Positions 25,422 through 34,512 of a stretch of 64,000 bases of DNA are shown piece by piece; the stretch's first letter is position 1; each line of letters opens with the position of its first letter. The stretch is taken from positions 97,667-161,666 of the forward strand of contig NZ_LGIU01000033.1 in assembly GCF_001187915.1 (NCBI RefSeq). Reading direction: 5' to 3'. The translations under genes and the position numbers were made by a program. The notes under the pieces were generated by a model. The model made no database searches, was not told the DNA's origin, and saw nothing but the letters and a program-made list of their open reading frames with translations. Source of the DNA: Arthrobacter sp. RIT-PI-e. Lineage in GTDB: Bacteria; Actinomycetota; Actinomycetes; Actinomycetales; Micrococcaceae.

Positions 25422-25460
25422 CGACGGGGGAGGGTGCCCGCAGGCATCCCCTCCCCGTCG
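25422..25460. terminator. Bidirectional terminator between DUF3140 and DUF2945 genes
   Basis: Arms 25422-25434 and 25448-25460 pair with one mismatch and one G-T, loop 13 nt, between two convergent stop codons. Confidence 0.7.
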
Positions 25461-25469
25461 TGTGGTCGG

Positions 25470-25673
25470 CTACTTCTTGGAGAGCGCACTCTCCTTGTGG
25501 GCCGCCTGCTTGCCGGACTTCGCGCTCTCCACGGTGTAATAGGGCTCGTCCTTCGAGGCGTTGAACTTCTGGTCGTCGAAGGTGAACTCCTTCTGGTGCT
25601 TCTCCACGACCTTGCCCTCGGTCTCGCCCTGCGGCGTGTTCCAGGTGACCTTGTCTCCCTTGCTGAACGACAT
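25470..25673 (-). CDS. DUF2945 (Tudor-like) small protein
   Basis: A 67-residue protein: FSKGDKVTWNTPQGETEGKV is the start of the DUF2945/'hypervirulence-associated Tudor' domain, a small beta-barrel, followed by a Lys-rich tail. I chose the ATG at 25673, which follows GGAAGG; the longer frame from 25721 lacks a site. The family has no proven role in bacteria. The gene is convergent with DUF3140. Confidence 0.85.
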   Translation of the reverse strand: MSFSKGDKVTWNTPQGETEGKVVEKHQKEFTFDDQKFNASKDEPYYTVESAKSGKQAAHKESALSKK

Positions 25674-25735
25674 CCTCTTCCTTCCGTACGGGGTGGTTCC
25701 TCCGAGGCTCCCAGATGCCATGGGGAAAGGGAAGC

Positions 25736-27427
25736 CTACCGATCGAGGTGGGTCGGGGCGAACAGGCGGACCAGCATCTGGACCACCACCACGTTGGGAC
25801 CCTCCATCGCGAGGCTCTCGGCCAGGGCCTCGCCGAGGTCGGCGGGTGACGCACGACGGGCCGGCACGCCGAACGATTCCGCGAGGGCCACGAAGTCCGG
25901 GCGGGCCAGCTCGGTCGCCGTCGCCTTCCCGAACGCCCCCACCATGTACTCGCGGAGGATCCCGTACCCGCCGTCGTCGACGATCAGCCAGGTCACCGGG
26001 ACGTCGTGCTGCCGGGCCGTGGCCAGCTCGGCGATCGAGTACATCGCCGATCCGTCACCCGAGACGGCCAGCACCCGTGCGGGCGCACCGTGGGAGGCGA
26101 GGCCCACGGCTCCCCCGAGGGCACCCGGGAACCCGAATCCCAGACCGCCTGCACCCTGGGCGGAGTGGAACCGGCCCTCGCGCGCGTCCCAGCAGCTCCA
26201 GGCCCAGTAGGCGGCGATCGTCATGTCCCAGAAGGTCTGCAGGTCATCCGGTACGGCGTCACGGATCGCCTCCAGGAGGGCGCGCTCCGGGCCGAGGTCC
26301 TGTGCATCGCGCCGCGCCCCGACCCTCGCGAGCGTCGCGGCCACGAGTGCCACCGCGTCGTAGCCGTCCTCGCGATCCCGTGCGAGCGGTGCCAGCGCGG
26401 CGTCGAGGGCGGCCAGCGCCTGACCGGCGTCGGCCCGGATCCCGAGTGCCGGGCGGTTCGACTCGAGCACGCGGGGTTCGGCGTCGATCTGGATGATGCG
26501 GCCCCGTGGTTCCAGGGTGAAGTAGTTGGAGGTGACCTCGCCGAGGGAGGAGCCCACCACCAGCAGCACGTCGGCGTCCTCGAGCACCTCGCTCACGTGG
26601 CGGTCCTCCACCCAGGACTGCAGCGAGAGCTCGTGGGTCCAGGGGAAGGCACCGTTGCCGCCGGGCGAGCACACCACGGGTGCTCCCAGTTTCTCGGCGA
26701 TCGAGAGCAGCTCCGCCTCGGCACCGCCCCGCCGGGTCCCCCCGCCGGCCACGATCGCAGGGCGCCTCGAGCCCTCGAGCCAGGCCACGGCCTCCCGGAC
26801 CAGTTCGACCCGCGGCGGGTTGTCGAACGGTTCCGCGAGCGCGTCCTCCACCCGCGGTACCAGGACCGGGTCCAGGAGCACGTTCTGCGGGACCTCGACC
26901 CACACGGGCCCCTGGGGCGAGGAGACCGCCTCCGTCCAGGCGTCCTGGATGGCGGAGGGGATGCCGGAGGCGTGCTGGATGAGGCGCTGGCTCTTGGTGA
27001 CGTTCGCCGCGGACGCCTTCTGGTCGTCGAGCTGGTGCAGCATCCCCTTGCGCCGGGCACCGAGTCCCTCGAGCGGGATCTGGCTGGCGACCACGACCAT
27101 GGGCACACCGGTGGCGTACGCCTCCTGCAGACCGGCGAGCGCGGTCAGCGCGCCCGGCCCGGTGGAGAGGAACAGGACGCCGACGTCACCGGTGGCGCGC
27201 GAGAAGCCATCCGCGGCGAACGCGGCGTTGTTCTCCACGCGCGAGGACACGAAGCGGAGCCTGGACCGCGACAGGGCGTCGAACAGACCGAGTGCGTGCT
27301 GACCGGGAATGCCGAACACCGTGCTGGCCCCAAGCGCCGTCAGGGTCTCGACCACCAGGTCGCCGCCGTTCCGGGCCCCGGTGACGGGCGCCGGGGGTAC
27401 CGAGGCGGCGCCGTCGATGCTCTCCAT
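25736..27427 (-). CDS. Thiamine-diphosphate enzyme, probable 2-ketoarginine decarboxylase (AruI-like)
   Basis: A 563-residue ThDP-dependent enzyme of the acetolactate-synthase/decarboxylase superfamily. Seen: the catalytic Glu in SSRVENNAAFAADGFSRATG, a central domain (VAGGGTRRGG) and the ThDP/Mg motif beginning GDGSAMYS and ending VDDGGYG. Length equals that of Pseudomonas AruI (about 560), which decarboxylates 2-ketoarginine to 4-guanidinobutyraldehyde. The direct upstream gene is a guanidinobutyrase-like ureohydrolase, whose stop codon abuts this ATG with no gap. That context makes the arginine-transaminase route the best reading. Alternatives are acetolactate synthase or benzoylformate-type decarboxylase; sequence alone does not settle it. 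Confidence 0.85.
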   Translation of the reverse strand: MESIDGAASVPPAPVTGARNGGDLVVETLTALGASTVFGIPGQHALGLFDALSRSRLRFVSSRVENNAAFAADGFSRATGDVGVLFLSTGPGALTALAGLQEAYATGVPMVVVASQIPLEGLGARRKGMLHQLDDQKASAANVTKSQRLIQHASGIPSAIQDAWTEAVSSPQGPVWVEVPQNVLLDPVLVPRVEDALAEPFDNPPRVELVREAVAWLEGSRRPAIVAGGGTRRGGAEAELLSIAEKLGAPVVCSPGGNGAFPWTHELSLQSWVEDRHVSEVLEDADVLLVVGSSLGEVTSNYFTLEPRGRIIQIDAEPRVLESNRPALGIRADAGQALAALDAALAPLARDREDGYDAVALVAATLARVGARRDAQDLGPERALLEAIRDAVPDDLQTFWDMTIAAYWAWSCWDAREGRFHSAQGAGGLGFGFPGALGGAVGLASHGAPARVLAVSGDGSAMYSIAELATARQHDVPVTWLIVDDGGYGILREYMVGAFGKATATELARPDFVALAESFGVPARRASPADLGEALAESLAMEGPNVVVVQMLVRLFAPTHLDR

Positions 27428-28417
27428 CTAGGCCGTCCCGGCCGGGGTGGCGGTCATCGTGTCCGCGAGCAGCGTGACGAGGTCGTAGGCCACGTGTGAG
27501 GCCGCGACGCCGGTGATCTCGGCGTGGTCGTAGGCGGGTGCCACCTCTACGACGTCGGCCCCCACGAGATTCAGCCCGCGCAGGCCGCGCAGGAGCTCGA
27601 GCAGTTCCCTGCTGGTGATGCCCCCGGCCTCCGGGGTGCCCGTCCCCGGGGCGTGTGCGGGATCCAGCACGTCGATGTCCACCGACACGTAGAGGGGGCG
27701 GTCGCCGATCCTGGCCCGCAGGCGGTCCACCACCTCGGTGACCCCCTGGCGGTAGACGTCGGCGGAGGTGACGATCCCGAACCCGAAGCGGCGGTCGTCC
27801 TCCAGGTCCCGCACCCCGTACAGCGGGCCCCGCGTGCCCACGTGGGAGATGGCCTCGGTGTCGAGGATGCCCTCCTCCACGGCCCGGCGGAACGGGGTGC
27901 CGTGCGTGTACTCGGCGCCGAAGTAGGTGTCCCAGGTGTCCAGGTGGGCGTCGAAGTGCAGCAGGGCGAGCGGGGAGCCCGCGCGGGCGGCGGCGGCCCG
28001 CAGGAGCGGCAGGGCGATCGTGTGGTCGCCGCCGAGGGTGACCAGCCGGGTACCGTCCGCGGTGAGCTCCAGGGCGTTCTGCTCCACGGTCGCGATGGCC
28101 TCACCGATGTCGAACGGGTTCACGGCCATGTCACCGGCGTCGGCCACCTGGACGCTCTCGAACGGCGAGACCTCCAGTGCCGGGTTGTAGGGCCGGAGCA
28201 GGCGGGACGCCTCGCGGATGTGGTTGCCGCCGAAGCGCGCTCCGGGGCGGTAGGACACCCCCGAGTCGAAGGGGACACCCACGACGGCGATGTCCGCGCG
28301 GTCCACCTGGTCCAGGCGGGGCAGCCGCGCGAAGGTGGCCGCACCCGCGTACCGGGGGATGCGGGAGGAGTCGATCGGCCCGAGGTGCCCGCCTCCGGTG
28401 ATGCGCAGTTCTTCCAT
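27428..28417 (-). CDS. Ureohydrolase, agmatinase/guanidinobutyrase-like
   Basis: A 329-residue arginase-fold hydrolase. The binuclear manganese ligands are seen in [17 protein letters not shown] and [19 protein letters not shown]. The segment LLRPYN followed by [13 protein letters not shown] resembles guanidinobutyrase (GbuA) more than classical agmatinase. It would release urea from a guanidino compound such as 4-guanidinobutyrate, giving 4-aminobutyrate. I chose the ATG at 28417; an ATG at 28471 would add 18 residues. It is the first gene of a two-gene unit with the ThDP enzyme and is divergent from the APC permease. Confidence 0.9.
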   Translation of the reverse strand: MEELRITGGGHLGPIDSSRIPRYAGAATFARLPRLDQVDRADIAVVGVPFDSGVSYRPGARFGGNHIREASRLLRPYNPALEVSPFESVQVADAGDMAVNPFDIGEAIATVEQNALELTADGTRLVTLGGDHTIALPLLRAAAARAGSPLALLHFDAHLDTWDTYFGAEYTHGTPFRRAVEEGILDTEAISHVGTRGPLYGVRDLEDDRRFGFGIVTSADVYRQGVTEVVDRLRARIGDRPLYVSVDIDVLDPAHAPGTGTPEAGGITSRELLELLRGLRGLNLVGADVVEVAPAYDHAEITGVAASHVAYDLVTLLADTMTATPAGTA

Positions 28418-28474
28418 GGCGTCCGTCCGTCCTGGGCCTACCTCCGTGCGGAGTTGCCCGATATGCATCAAAGG

Positions 28475-28484
28475 TTTTGCAAAA
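28475..28484. promoter_or_regulatory. Palindrome TTTTGCAAAA upstream of the ureohydrolase gene
   Basis: A 10-bp perfect palindrome, flanked by GG on both sides, lies 58-67 bp before the ureohydrolase ATG in the divergent region with the permease. It is AT-rich in a GC-rich setting, so it stands out as a candidate operator. Confidence 0.35.
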
Positions 28485-28643
28485 GGCTATTACCGGGTAC
28501 GCCGGCGGTCAACCATCAGGAGCAGCCGTGATCATCCGCAGCGTCGACCGCACCTGTACGCCCTCGGCTCCACCCCTGGACCGGCCCGTTAAGGATCCAT
28601 CAAGACGCCCCGAGGAGCGCATCCGCGGGCCTACCGTGATGCG

Positions 28644-30596
28644 GTGAGTTCATTCGTACGCCTCCAGACTCCTGCCCGGACCCGCGATCAGGGCCGGAAG
28701 CGCCTCGGGCGCTGGCTCCTCAACGAATCGAGCCAGCCCACGGCGCACCAGCCCGAGACGGAGCGCACGCAGCCCTGGTGGAGGGTGATGTGCCTGACCG
28801 GCGTCGACTACTTCTCGACCCTCGGGTACCAGCCGGCCATCGCGGCGGCTGCGGCGGGCGTCCTGTCACCCCTGGCCACCCTCGTCCTCGTGGCCGTGAC
28901 CCTGTTCGGCGCCCTGCCCGTGTACAAGCGGGTGGCATCGGAGAGTCCCCGCGGGGAGGGCTCGATCGCGATGCTCGAGAAGCTGCTGCCGAAGTGGCGC
29001 GGCAAGGTCTTCGTGCTCGTCCTGCTCGGTTTCGCCGCCACCAGCTTCCTCATCACCATGACGCTCTCGGCGGCGGACGCCAGCGCACACCTGGTCGAGA
29101 ACCCCTTCGCGCCGTCGTGGCTGCAGGGGCAGGAGATCCTCATCACCGTGGTCTTCCTCGTGCTGCTCTCGGCCGTCTTCCTCCGCGGCTTCCGCGAGGC
29201 CATCGGCATCGCCGTCACGATCGTGGCGGTGTTCCTCGTCCTCAACCTGGTGGTCGTGGTCGTCGCCGTCGGCCGGATCATGGCGCTGGACGGCGTCGTG
29301 ACCGACTGGTGGACGGCCCTCACCACACAGCACGGCAACCCGCTGGTCATGCTCGGCCTGGCCGTCCTCATCTTCCCGCGGCTGGCCCTCGGCCTCTCGG
29401 GCTTCGAGACCGGGGTGGTGGTGATGCCCCAGATCGACGGCAGGCCCGGCGACACCGAGGAGAACCCGGCCGGCCGGATCGCCGGCGCGCACAAGCTCCT
29501 CACGTCCGCGGCGCTCGTCATGAGCGGCTTCCTCATCGCCTCGAGCTTCGTCACGACCCTGCTGATCCCGGCCGCGGCGTTCGAGGAGGGCGGTCCGGCG
29601 AACGGCAGGGCCCTGGCCTACCTCGCCCACCTGTACCTCGGGGACGGCTTCGGCACCGTCTACGACATCTCGACGATCAGCATCCTCTGGTTCGCGGGCG
29701 CGTCCGCCATGACCGGCCTGCTGAACCTCGTGCCGCGCTACCTGCCGCGCTACGGGATGGCGCCGGCCTGGGCCAAGGCCGTCCGCCCCCTCGTCCTGGT
29801 GATCACGCTCATCGCGATCGTCGTCACGTTCTTCTTCAGGGCCGACGTCGAAGCGCAGGGCGGCGCGTACGCCACAGGCGTCCTGGCCCTCATCACCTCG
29901 GCCTCCGTGGCCGTGACCCTGTCCGCCCACCGCAAGCACCAGCGGGGACTGACCGTGGGGTTCGGCATCGCCACGGTGGTCTTCGTGCTGACGACGGCGG
30001 TGAACATGATCGAACGGCCCGACGGCCTGAAGATCGCCCTGTTCTTCATCCTCGGGATCATCGTGATCTCGTTCGTGTCCCGCTCACGCCGTGCCTTCGA
30101 GCTGCGGGCCACGAGCATCCGGATGGACGAGGCGGCGCTCTCGTTCGTGAGTGCGCAGGACGACGGCGACATCCTCCTGATCGCGCACGAGCCGAAGCGG
30201 TTGAGCAGCGCGGCCTACCGGCACAAGCTCCAGCACGCCTGCGCGGTCTCGCACTTCCCGGTGGCGTCCAGACCCCTGTTCATCGAGGTGACCGTCGACG
30301 ACTCCTCCGATTTCGAGACGGAGCTACGGGTGCGCGGCGTCGTCCGCCACGGGTACCGCATCCTCGAGGTGCACAGCTCGAACGTGCCGAACACGATCGC
30401 GGCGGTCATGCTGCACATCCGCGACGTCACCGGCCTCATGCCGCACGTCTACTTCCGCTGGACGGAGGGCGATCCCGTCGCGAACCTCTTCAAGTTCCTC
30501 TTCACGGGCGAGGGCGAGATCGCCCCGGTGACCCGGGAGGTGCTGCGCGGCGCCGAGGCGGACGTGACCAGGCGGCCCTGGGTGCATGTCGGCTGA
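28644..30596 (+). CDS. APC-superfamily permease with cytoplasmic C-terminal domain
   Basis: A 650-residue transporter: a hydrophilic N-terminus of 45 residues, about twelve hydrophobic segments (residues 50-470) and a soluble C-terminal part of about 170 residues. The segment [15 protein letters not shown] and the [17 protein letters not shown] region match amino-acid transporters of the APC superfamily. The long tail recalls KUP/KimA-type proteins, so potassium cannot be excluded. The GTG start has no ribosome site; TACCGT lies 7-12 bp upstream, so the mRNA may be leaderless. Position beside the guanidino genes suggests import of arginine or a related amine, an inference. Confidence 0.8.
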   Translation: MSSFVRLQTPARTRDQGRKRLGRWLLNESSQPTAHQPETERTQPWWRVMCLTGVDYFSTLGYQPAIAAAAAGVLSPLATLVLVAVTLFGALPVYKRVASESPRGEGSIAMLEKLLPKWRGKVFVLVLLGFAATSFLITMTLSAADASAHLVENPFAPSWLQGQEILITVVFLVLLSAVFLRGFREAIGIAVTIVAVFLVLNLVVVVVAVGRIMALDGVVTDWWTALTTQHGNPLVMLGLAVLIFPRLALGLSGFETGVVVMPQIDGRPGDTEENPAGRIAGAHKLLTSAALVMSGFLIASSFVTTLLIPAAAFEEGGPANGRALAYLAHLYLGDGFGTVYDISTISILWFAGASAMTGLLNLVPRYLPRYGMAPAWAKAVRPLVLVITLIAIVVTFFFRADVEAQGGAYATGVLALITSASVAVTLSAHRKHQRGLTVGFGIATVVFVLTTAVNMIERPDGLKIALFFILGIIVISFVSRSRRAFELRATSIRMDEAALSFVSAQDDGDILLIAHEPKRLSSAAYRHKLQHACAVSHFPVASRPLFIEVTVDDSSDFETELRVRGVVRHGYRILEVHSSNVPNTIAAVMLHIRDVTGLMPHVYFRWTEGDPVANLFKFLFTGEGEIAPVTREVLRGAEADVTRRPWVHVG

Positions 30597-30602
30597 GAAC
30601 CG

Positions 30603-31181
30603 CTACCTCCCGGACGCCGCCGGCACCAGGGTCCAGAGAACCACGGCCTCGGCGTCGCCCGGATTGAGCCAGGAGTGGGGTTCGCGGCCGGGGAACGTCA
30701 CGGTGTCGCCCGCCTCGAGCTCGTACCGGTCATGGGGGAAGATGAGCACGAACCTCCCCGAGACCACGTGCAGGGTCTCCACCTCGCAATCCACCGAGTA
30801 GAGCTCGTCCTCACCCCGGCCGTGGGGTTCGACGACGGCACGGATCATCTGGAGCCGCCGTTCGGACCGCGCGGTCATGAGGCGCTCGTTGATGCCCTGG
30901 CCGCCGAGACTGATGCGCGGGGCGTCGTCGAGCCTGGTCAGGTGGGTCTCCGGCACCAGGAACAGGTCACCGACCGAGATGGACAGCACCTGGCAGAGGG
31001 TCACGAGGGAGGCGACCGACGGTGAGGTCAGATCCCGCTCCACGCGGCTGAGGAAGCCCTTGGTGAGGCCGGTGGCGTCCGCGACCTGCTCGATGGTCAT
31101 CCGCTGCCCCTGCCGCGCGGCCCGGAGACGCGATCCGATGGCGACGGGAGCATTGGTGGGCTCGACGGGCAGCGCCTTCAT
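30603..31181 (-). CDS. XRE-family regulator with cupin sensor domain
   Basis: A 192-residue regulator: a helix-turn-helix at residues 17-72 (MTIEQVADATGLTKGFLSRV) and a cupin barrel at 110-185 (VSGRFVLIFPHDRYELEAGD then GREPHSWLNPGD). This is the PuuR-like two-domain plan, often controlling amine and amino-acid breakdown through a small ligand in the cupin. It is convergent with the permease and divergent from the symporter, so it likely controls one or both. A dyad lies between the -35 and -10 of the symporter promoter. Confidence 0.9.
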   Translation of the reverse strand: MKALPVEPTNAPVAIGSRLRAARQGQRMTIEQVADATGLTKGFLSRVERDLTSPSVASLVTLCQVLSISVGDLFLVPETHLTRLDDAPRISLGGQGINERLMTARSERRLQMIRAVVEPHGRGEDELYSVDCEVETLHVVSGRFVLIFPHDRYELEAGDTVTFPGREPHSWLNPGDAEAVVLWTLVPAASGR

Positions 31182-31261
31182 GCGGGTCCTCTCCTCGGGG
31201 CGATCAAGGAAGCATAACCGTCATACAGCGCTCATCGTGGTGTCACACGACCCTGCGACGA

Positions 31262-31291
31262 TTGACGCGTGACTCGCGTCACCAGTAGCTT
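31262..31291 (+). promoter_or_regulatory. Predicted promoter with embedded operator for the sodium-solute symporter
   Basis: TTGACG (31262-31267) and TAGCTT (31286-31291) are 18 bp apart. Between them lies GTGAC-TCGC-GTCAC (31269-31282), a perfect 5-bp dyad. A repressor bound there would block RNA polymerase. The divergent XRE-cupin protein is the natural candidate. Confidence 0.5.
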
Positions 31292-31350
31292 ACTGGGCAT
31301 CAACGGTTGCCCAGCAGGCATCCGAATCGGTCGATCGTCGAAGGACTCCC

Positions 31351-32865
31351 GTGCAAGCACTCAACATCGCCATCGTCGCGATCTACCTCGTCGCCATGCT
31401 GGGCTTCGGCTGGTGGGGCAAGTCCCGCACCCGCAACGCCAGCGACTACCTCGTGGCGGGTCGGCGCCTCGGACCGTTCCTCTACACCGGCACCATGGCC
31501 GCCGTCGTCCTCGGCGGGGCCTCCACGGTCGGCGGGGTGGGTCTCGGCTACCAGTACGGCATCTCCGGCATGTGGCTGGTGGTGGCCATCGGGACGGGCG
31601 TCCTGCTGCTGAGCCTGCTCTTCGCCCCCACCATCCAGAGGCTGAAGATCTACACCGTCTCGCAGATGCTCACCCTGCGCTACGGCCACCGCGCCACACG
31701 CGTCTCGGGCATCGTGATGCTCGCGTACACCCTCATGCTCTGCGCCACGTCGACGGGCGCCTACGCCACGATCTTCGTGGTCCTCTTCGGCTGGGACCGT
31801 GCGCTGTCCATCGCCGTCGGCGGGGTGATCGTCCTGATCTACTCGACCATCGGCGGGGTGTGGTCCATCACGCTGGCGGACATGGCGCAGTTCGTCATCA
31901 AGACCATCGGTGTCTTCGCCCTCATGCTGCCCTTCTCGCTCGCGGCCGCGGGCGGGTTCGCCGGCATCGCCGACCGCGCGGGGGACGAGTTCTTCAGCAT
32001 CACCGGGATCGGCGCCCAGAGCATCATCACCTACTTCGTGGTCTACACGCTCGGGCTGCTGATCGGCCAGGACATCTGGCAGCGCGTGTTCACGTCGAGG
32101 ACACCGGTGGTGGCCCGCTGGGGCGGCTCGGCCGCGGGTGTCTACTGCATCCTCTACGGCATCGCCGGCGCCGTCATCGGCATGAGCGCCAGCGTGATCC
32201 TTCCCGCCATCGAGTCCAGGGACGACGTCTACGCGGACGTGGCCCTGAACGTCCTGCCGATCGGCATCGGGGGGCTCGTCCTCGCGGCGGCCGTCGCGGC
32301 CATGATGTCCACGGCGTCGGGCGCCCTGATCGCCGCCGCCACGGTGGCCCGGACCGACGTCGTGCCGTTCGTGGCCGGGTGGTCCGGCAGGGGTGCGACG
32401 GACGGCGGCGCCACCGGGGAGGACGCGACGGCGGAGCACGACGTCGCCTCGAGCCGCTGGTGGGTCCTCGGCCTCGGGATCGTCACGATCGCCCTCGCCG
32501 TGGTGGTGCAGGACGTGGTCGCTGCGCTGACCATCGCGTACGACATCCTCGTGGGCGGGCTGCTCGTCGCGATCCTCGGCGGACTCGCCTGGCGCCGCGG
32601 CAACGGCGTCGGCGCGGGAGCCTCGATGGCTGCGGGTACCCTCGTGACCCTCGGGGTCATGACCTATCTGGAGATCACGGCGGAGGTCCGCTATGACGGC
32701 ATCTACGCCAACGACCCGATCTACTACGGCCTCGCGGTGTCGGCACTCGTGTACGTCGCGGTGTCCCTCGCGACCCGGCCGACGGACCCCCGGGTGATGG
32801 CGGCCTGGGACCGGCGCGTGGCCGGAGAGGTGCCCGGGGACGAGCACGGCACCGCGGGACACTGA
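31351..32865 (+). CDS. Sodium:solute symporter (SSS family)
   Basis: A 504-residue membrane protein with about 13 hydrophobic segments. The SSS features are the N-terminal GFGWWGKSRTRNASDYLVAG, the Na+-site region GGVWSITLADMAQFV and the later AAAVAAMMSTASGALIAAATV. It moves an organic solute with Na+. The solute is unknown; the gene neighbourhood suggests an amine, GABA-like or amino-acid compound. The GTG start follows GAAGGA. It is followed by a strong bidirectional terminator. Confidence 0.9.
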   Translation: MQALNIAIVAIYLVAMLGFGWWGKSRTRNASDYLVAGRRLGPFLYTGTMAAVVLGGASTVGGVGLGYQYGISGMWLVVAIGTGVLLLSLLFAPTIQRLKIYTVSQMLTLRYGHRATRVSGIVMLAYTLMLCATSTGAYATIFVVLFGWDRALSIAVGGVIVLIYSTIGGVWSITLADMAQFVIKTIGVFALMLPFSLAAAGGFAGIADRAGDEFFSITGIGAQSIITYFVVYTLGLLIGQDIWQRVFTSRTPVVARWGGSAAGVYCILYGIAGAVIGMSASVILPAIESRDDVYADVALNVLPIGIGGLVLAAAVAAMMSTASGALIAAATVARTDVVPFVAGWSGRGATDGGATGEDATAEHDVASSRWWVLGLGIVTIALAVVVQDVVAALTIAYDILVGGLLVAILGGLAWRRGNGVGAGASMAAGTLVTLGVMTYLEITAEVRYDGIYANDPIYYGLAVSALVYVAVSLATRPTDPRVMAAWDRRVAGEVPGDEHGTAGH

Positions 32866-32883
32866 GCCGCAGGTCCCGACCGT

Positions 32884-32930
32884 CCGCCCAGGTGCGTCCT
32901 CCCCCGTTCGGGGAGGACGCACCCGGGCGG
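32884..32930. terminator. Bidirectional terminator
   Basis: Arms of 20 bp (32884-32904 with 32911-32930; one mismatch) around a CGTTCG-type loop, between the convergent symporter and AI-2E-type genes. Confidence 0.8.
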
Positions 32931-32936
32931 TGCGAA

Positions 32937-34409
32937 CTAGTCCTGCTCCTCGGACTTCACCGTCGCCGAGGCACCGCCGTCCTTGCGGCGGCGGTTGCGC
33001 CCGCGACCCACCGTCTCGATGGCACGGGACGCCGTCATCGGGCGCTCCCGCTCCGAGGTGCCGGAGGCGAGGGACAGCAGGCGCTCCGCCTCCGCGGGCG
33101 GCAGGGAGTGCACACCGTGCCCCTGCTCGTCCAACGCCGTCTCCCGCTCGGCGAGGTCGATGTCCGCCTCGGTGATGTCGGCGTCGTCCTTCTGGTTCCA
33201 GGCCTTGATGGCGGCCCAGGTCACCGCCGCGATGGGCACGGACAGGATGGCCCCGATGATCCCGGCCAGGACGGTCCCGGCGGTCAGGGCGAGTAGCACC
33301 ACGAGCGCGTGGACCTGGAGCGTACGGCCCATGACCACCGGCTGCAGGAAGTTGCCTTCGAGCTGGTTGACCACGATGATCACCGCGACCACGATCAGGG
33401 CCGCCGTCAGGCCGTTGGACACCAGCGCCACCAGTGCCGCCAGGATGGCGGTGAGCGAGGCACCCACGATCGGGATGAACGCGCCGACGAAGATCAGTGC
33501 GGCCAGCGGGACGGCCAGCGGGATGCCCAGGATCACCAGGGCCAGTCCGATGAAGAACGCGTCGACGAAGGCGATGATCGCCGTCCCCCGCACGTACCCG
33601 CCGAGCACCGCGAGGCCCTTCTCGCCGACCTGGCGCGCCTTCACGAGTCGCTTGCCCCGGAAGGCACGCAGCACGAAGGCCCAGATCCGGTCGCCGTCCT
33701 TGAGGAAGAAGAACAGGATGACCACCAGGAGCGCCGCCCCGGCGAAGAAGTTGCCGGCCGCGGTGAGGCCGGAGACCGCACCCGCACCCACGGAGCTGCT
33801 CGTGGCGAACTGCACCAACGACTCCCGGGCAGAGTCGATCTGCTCGTTGTCGATGGGGAAGGGCCCGGTCTGGACGAAGTCCTGGACCTGGGTGAAGCCC
33901 TGCTCCGCCTGGTCCACCAGCTCCCCAGCCTGCCCGATGATGGCGAACACGATCCCGGTGAGGATTCCGCCGATGACCACCAGGAGGAGCACGAACGCCG
34001 CTGCCGTGGCACCCGCGCTGGGCCACCCCTTCCTCCGCAGCCAGTTCACCAGGGGACTGATCGCTGCGGCCAGGATGAGGGCCAGCAGAAGGGGGATGAC
34101 CACCAGGGTCACCCGGGTCAGCGCGTAAGCGGCGATGACCACCAGGACCAGGAGCAGCAGGACCTGTGCGGCACGGATGCTCGCCGCGCCCAGGCTGTCC
34201 TGCCACACCGAGCGGCGCCGCCGCGTTCCATCCGGCGCCCCCGCGTCCGTCGTCGGTGCCGGCGCACCACCTGAGTGCACCGGCATCGCCCCTGCATCCT
34301 CGCTGCCGGGTGCAGCGTTTGTCACTGCTCGCCGACGTCGCCCCTCGCCCCGGTGGCCCTCCGCCTCCGCGGTGCGTCCTTGTTCCTGAGATGTACCCCG
34401 GTCGGTCAT
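32937..34409 (-). CDS. AI-2E family transporter (TqsA/PerM-like)
   Basis: A 490-residue membrane protein of the AI-2 exporter-like family. An N-terminal hydrophilic, probably disordered part (1-65) precedes about eight membrane segments. Family marks include LLLALILAAAISPLVNWL, the LKDGDRIWAFV loop, YVRGTAIIAFVDAFFIGL and the NQLEGNFLQPVVMGR motif. The C-terminal 70 residues are charged. Some relatives are Na+(Li+)/H+ antiporters, so true AI-2 export is not certain. Confidence 0.9.
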   Translation of the reverse strand: MTDRGTSQEQGRTAEAEGHRGEGRRRRAVTNAAPGSEDAGAMPVHSGGAPAPTTDAGAPDGTRRRRSVWQDSLGAASIRAAQVLLLLVLVVIAAYALTRVTLVVIPLLLALILAAAISPLVNWLRRKGWPSAGATAAAFVLLLVVIGGILTGIVFAIIGQAGELVDQAEQGFTQVQDFVQTGPFPIDNEQIDSARESLVQFATSSSVGAGAVSGLTAAGNFFAGAALLVVILFFFLKDGDRIWAFVLRAFRGKRLVKARQVGEKGLAVLGGYVRGTAIIAFVDAFFIGLALVILGIPLAVPLAALIFVGAFIPIVGASLTAILAALVALVSNGLTAALIVVAVIIVVNQLEGNFLQPVVMGRTLQVHALVVLLALTAGTVLAGIIGAILSVPIAAVTWAAIKAWNQKDDADITEADIDLAERETALDEQGHGVHSLPPAEAERLLSLASGTSERERPMTASRAIETVGRGRNRRRKDGGASATVKSEEQD

Positions 34410-34512
34410 ACTGCCCTCTTTCGTCCAGGGGCCGAATGCCCGCTGCCTGATCTGTTCCTATCCCACCGCTACGGGTGGTGCACACCGTGTCCTACGACTC
34501 CTTCGGAGAACC

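Noticed and set aside
28644..30596. KimA-type potassium transporter
   Set aside because: APC fold and soluble tail recall KimA, but the sequence pattern does not match KimA closely and no ydaO switch precedes it; kept as general APC permease.
31300..34485. 1061-codon minus-strand open frame
   Set aside because: It spans the symporter, terminator and AI-2E-type gene in another frame; its composition is repetitive Gly/Arg/Asp, a shadow of high-GC coding DNA.
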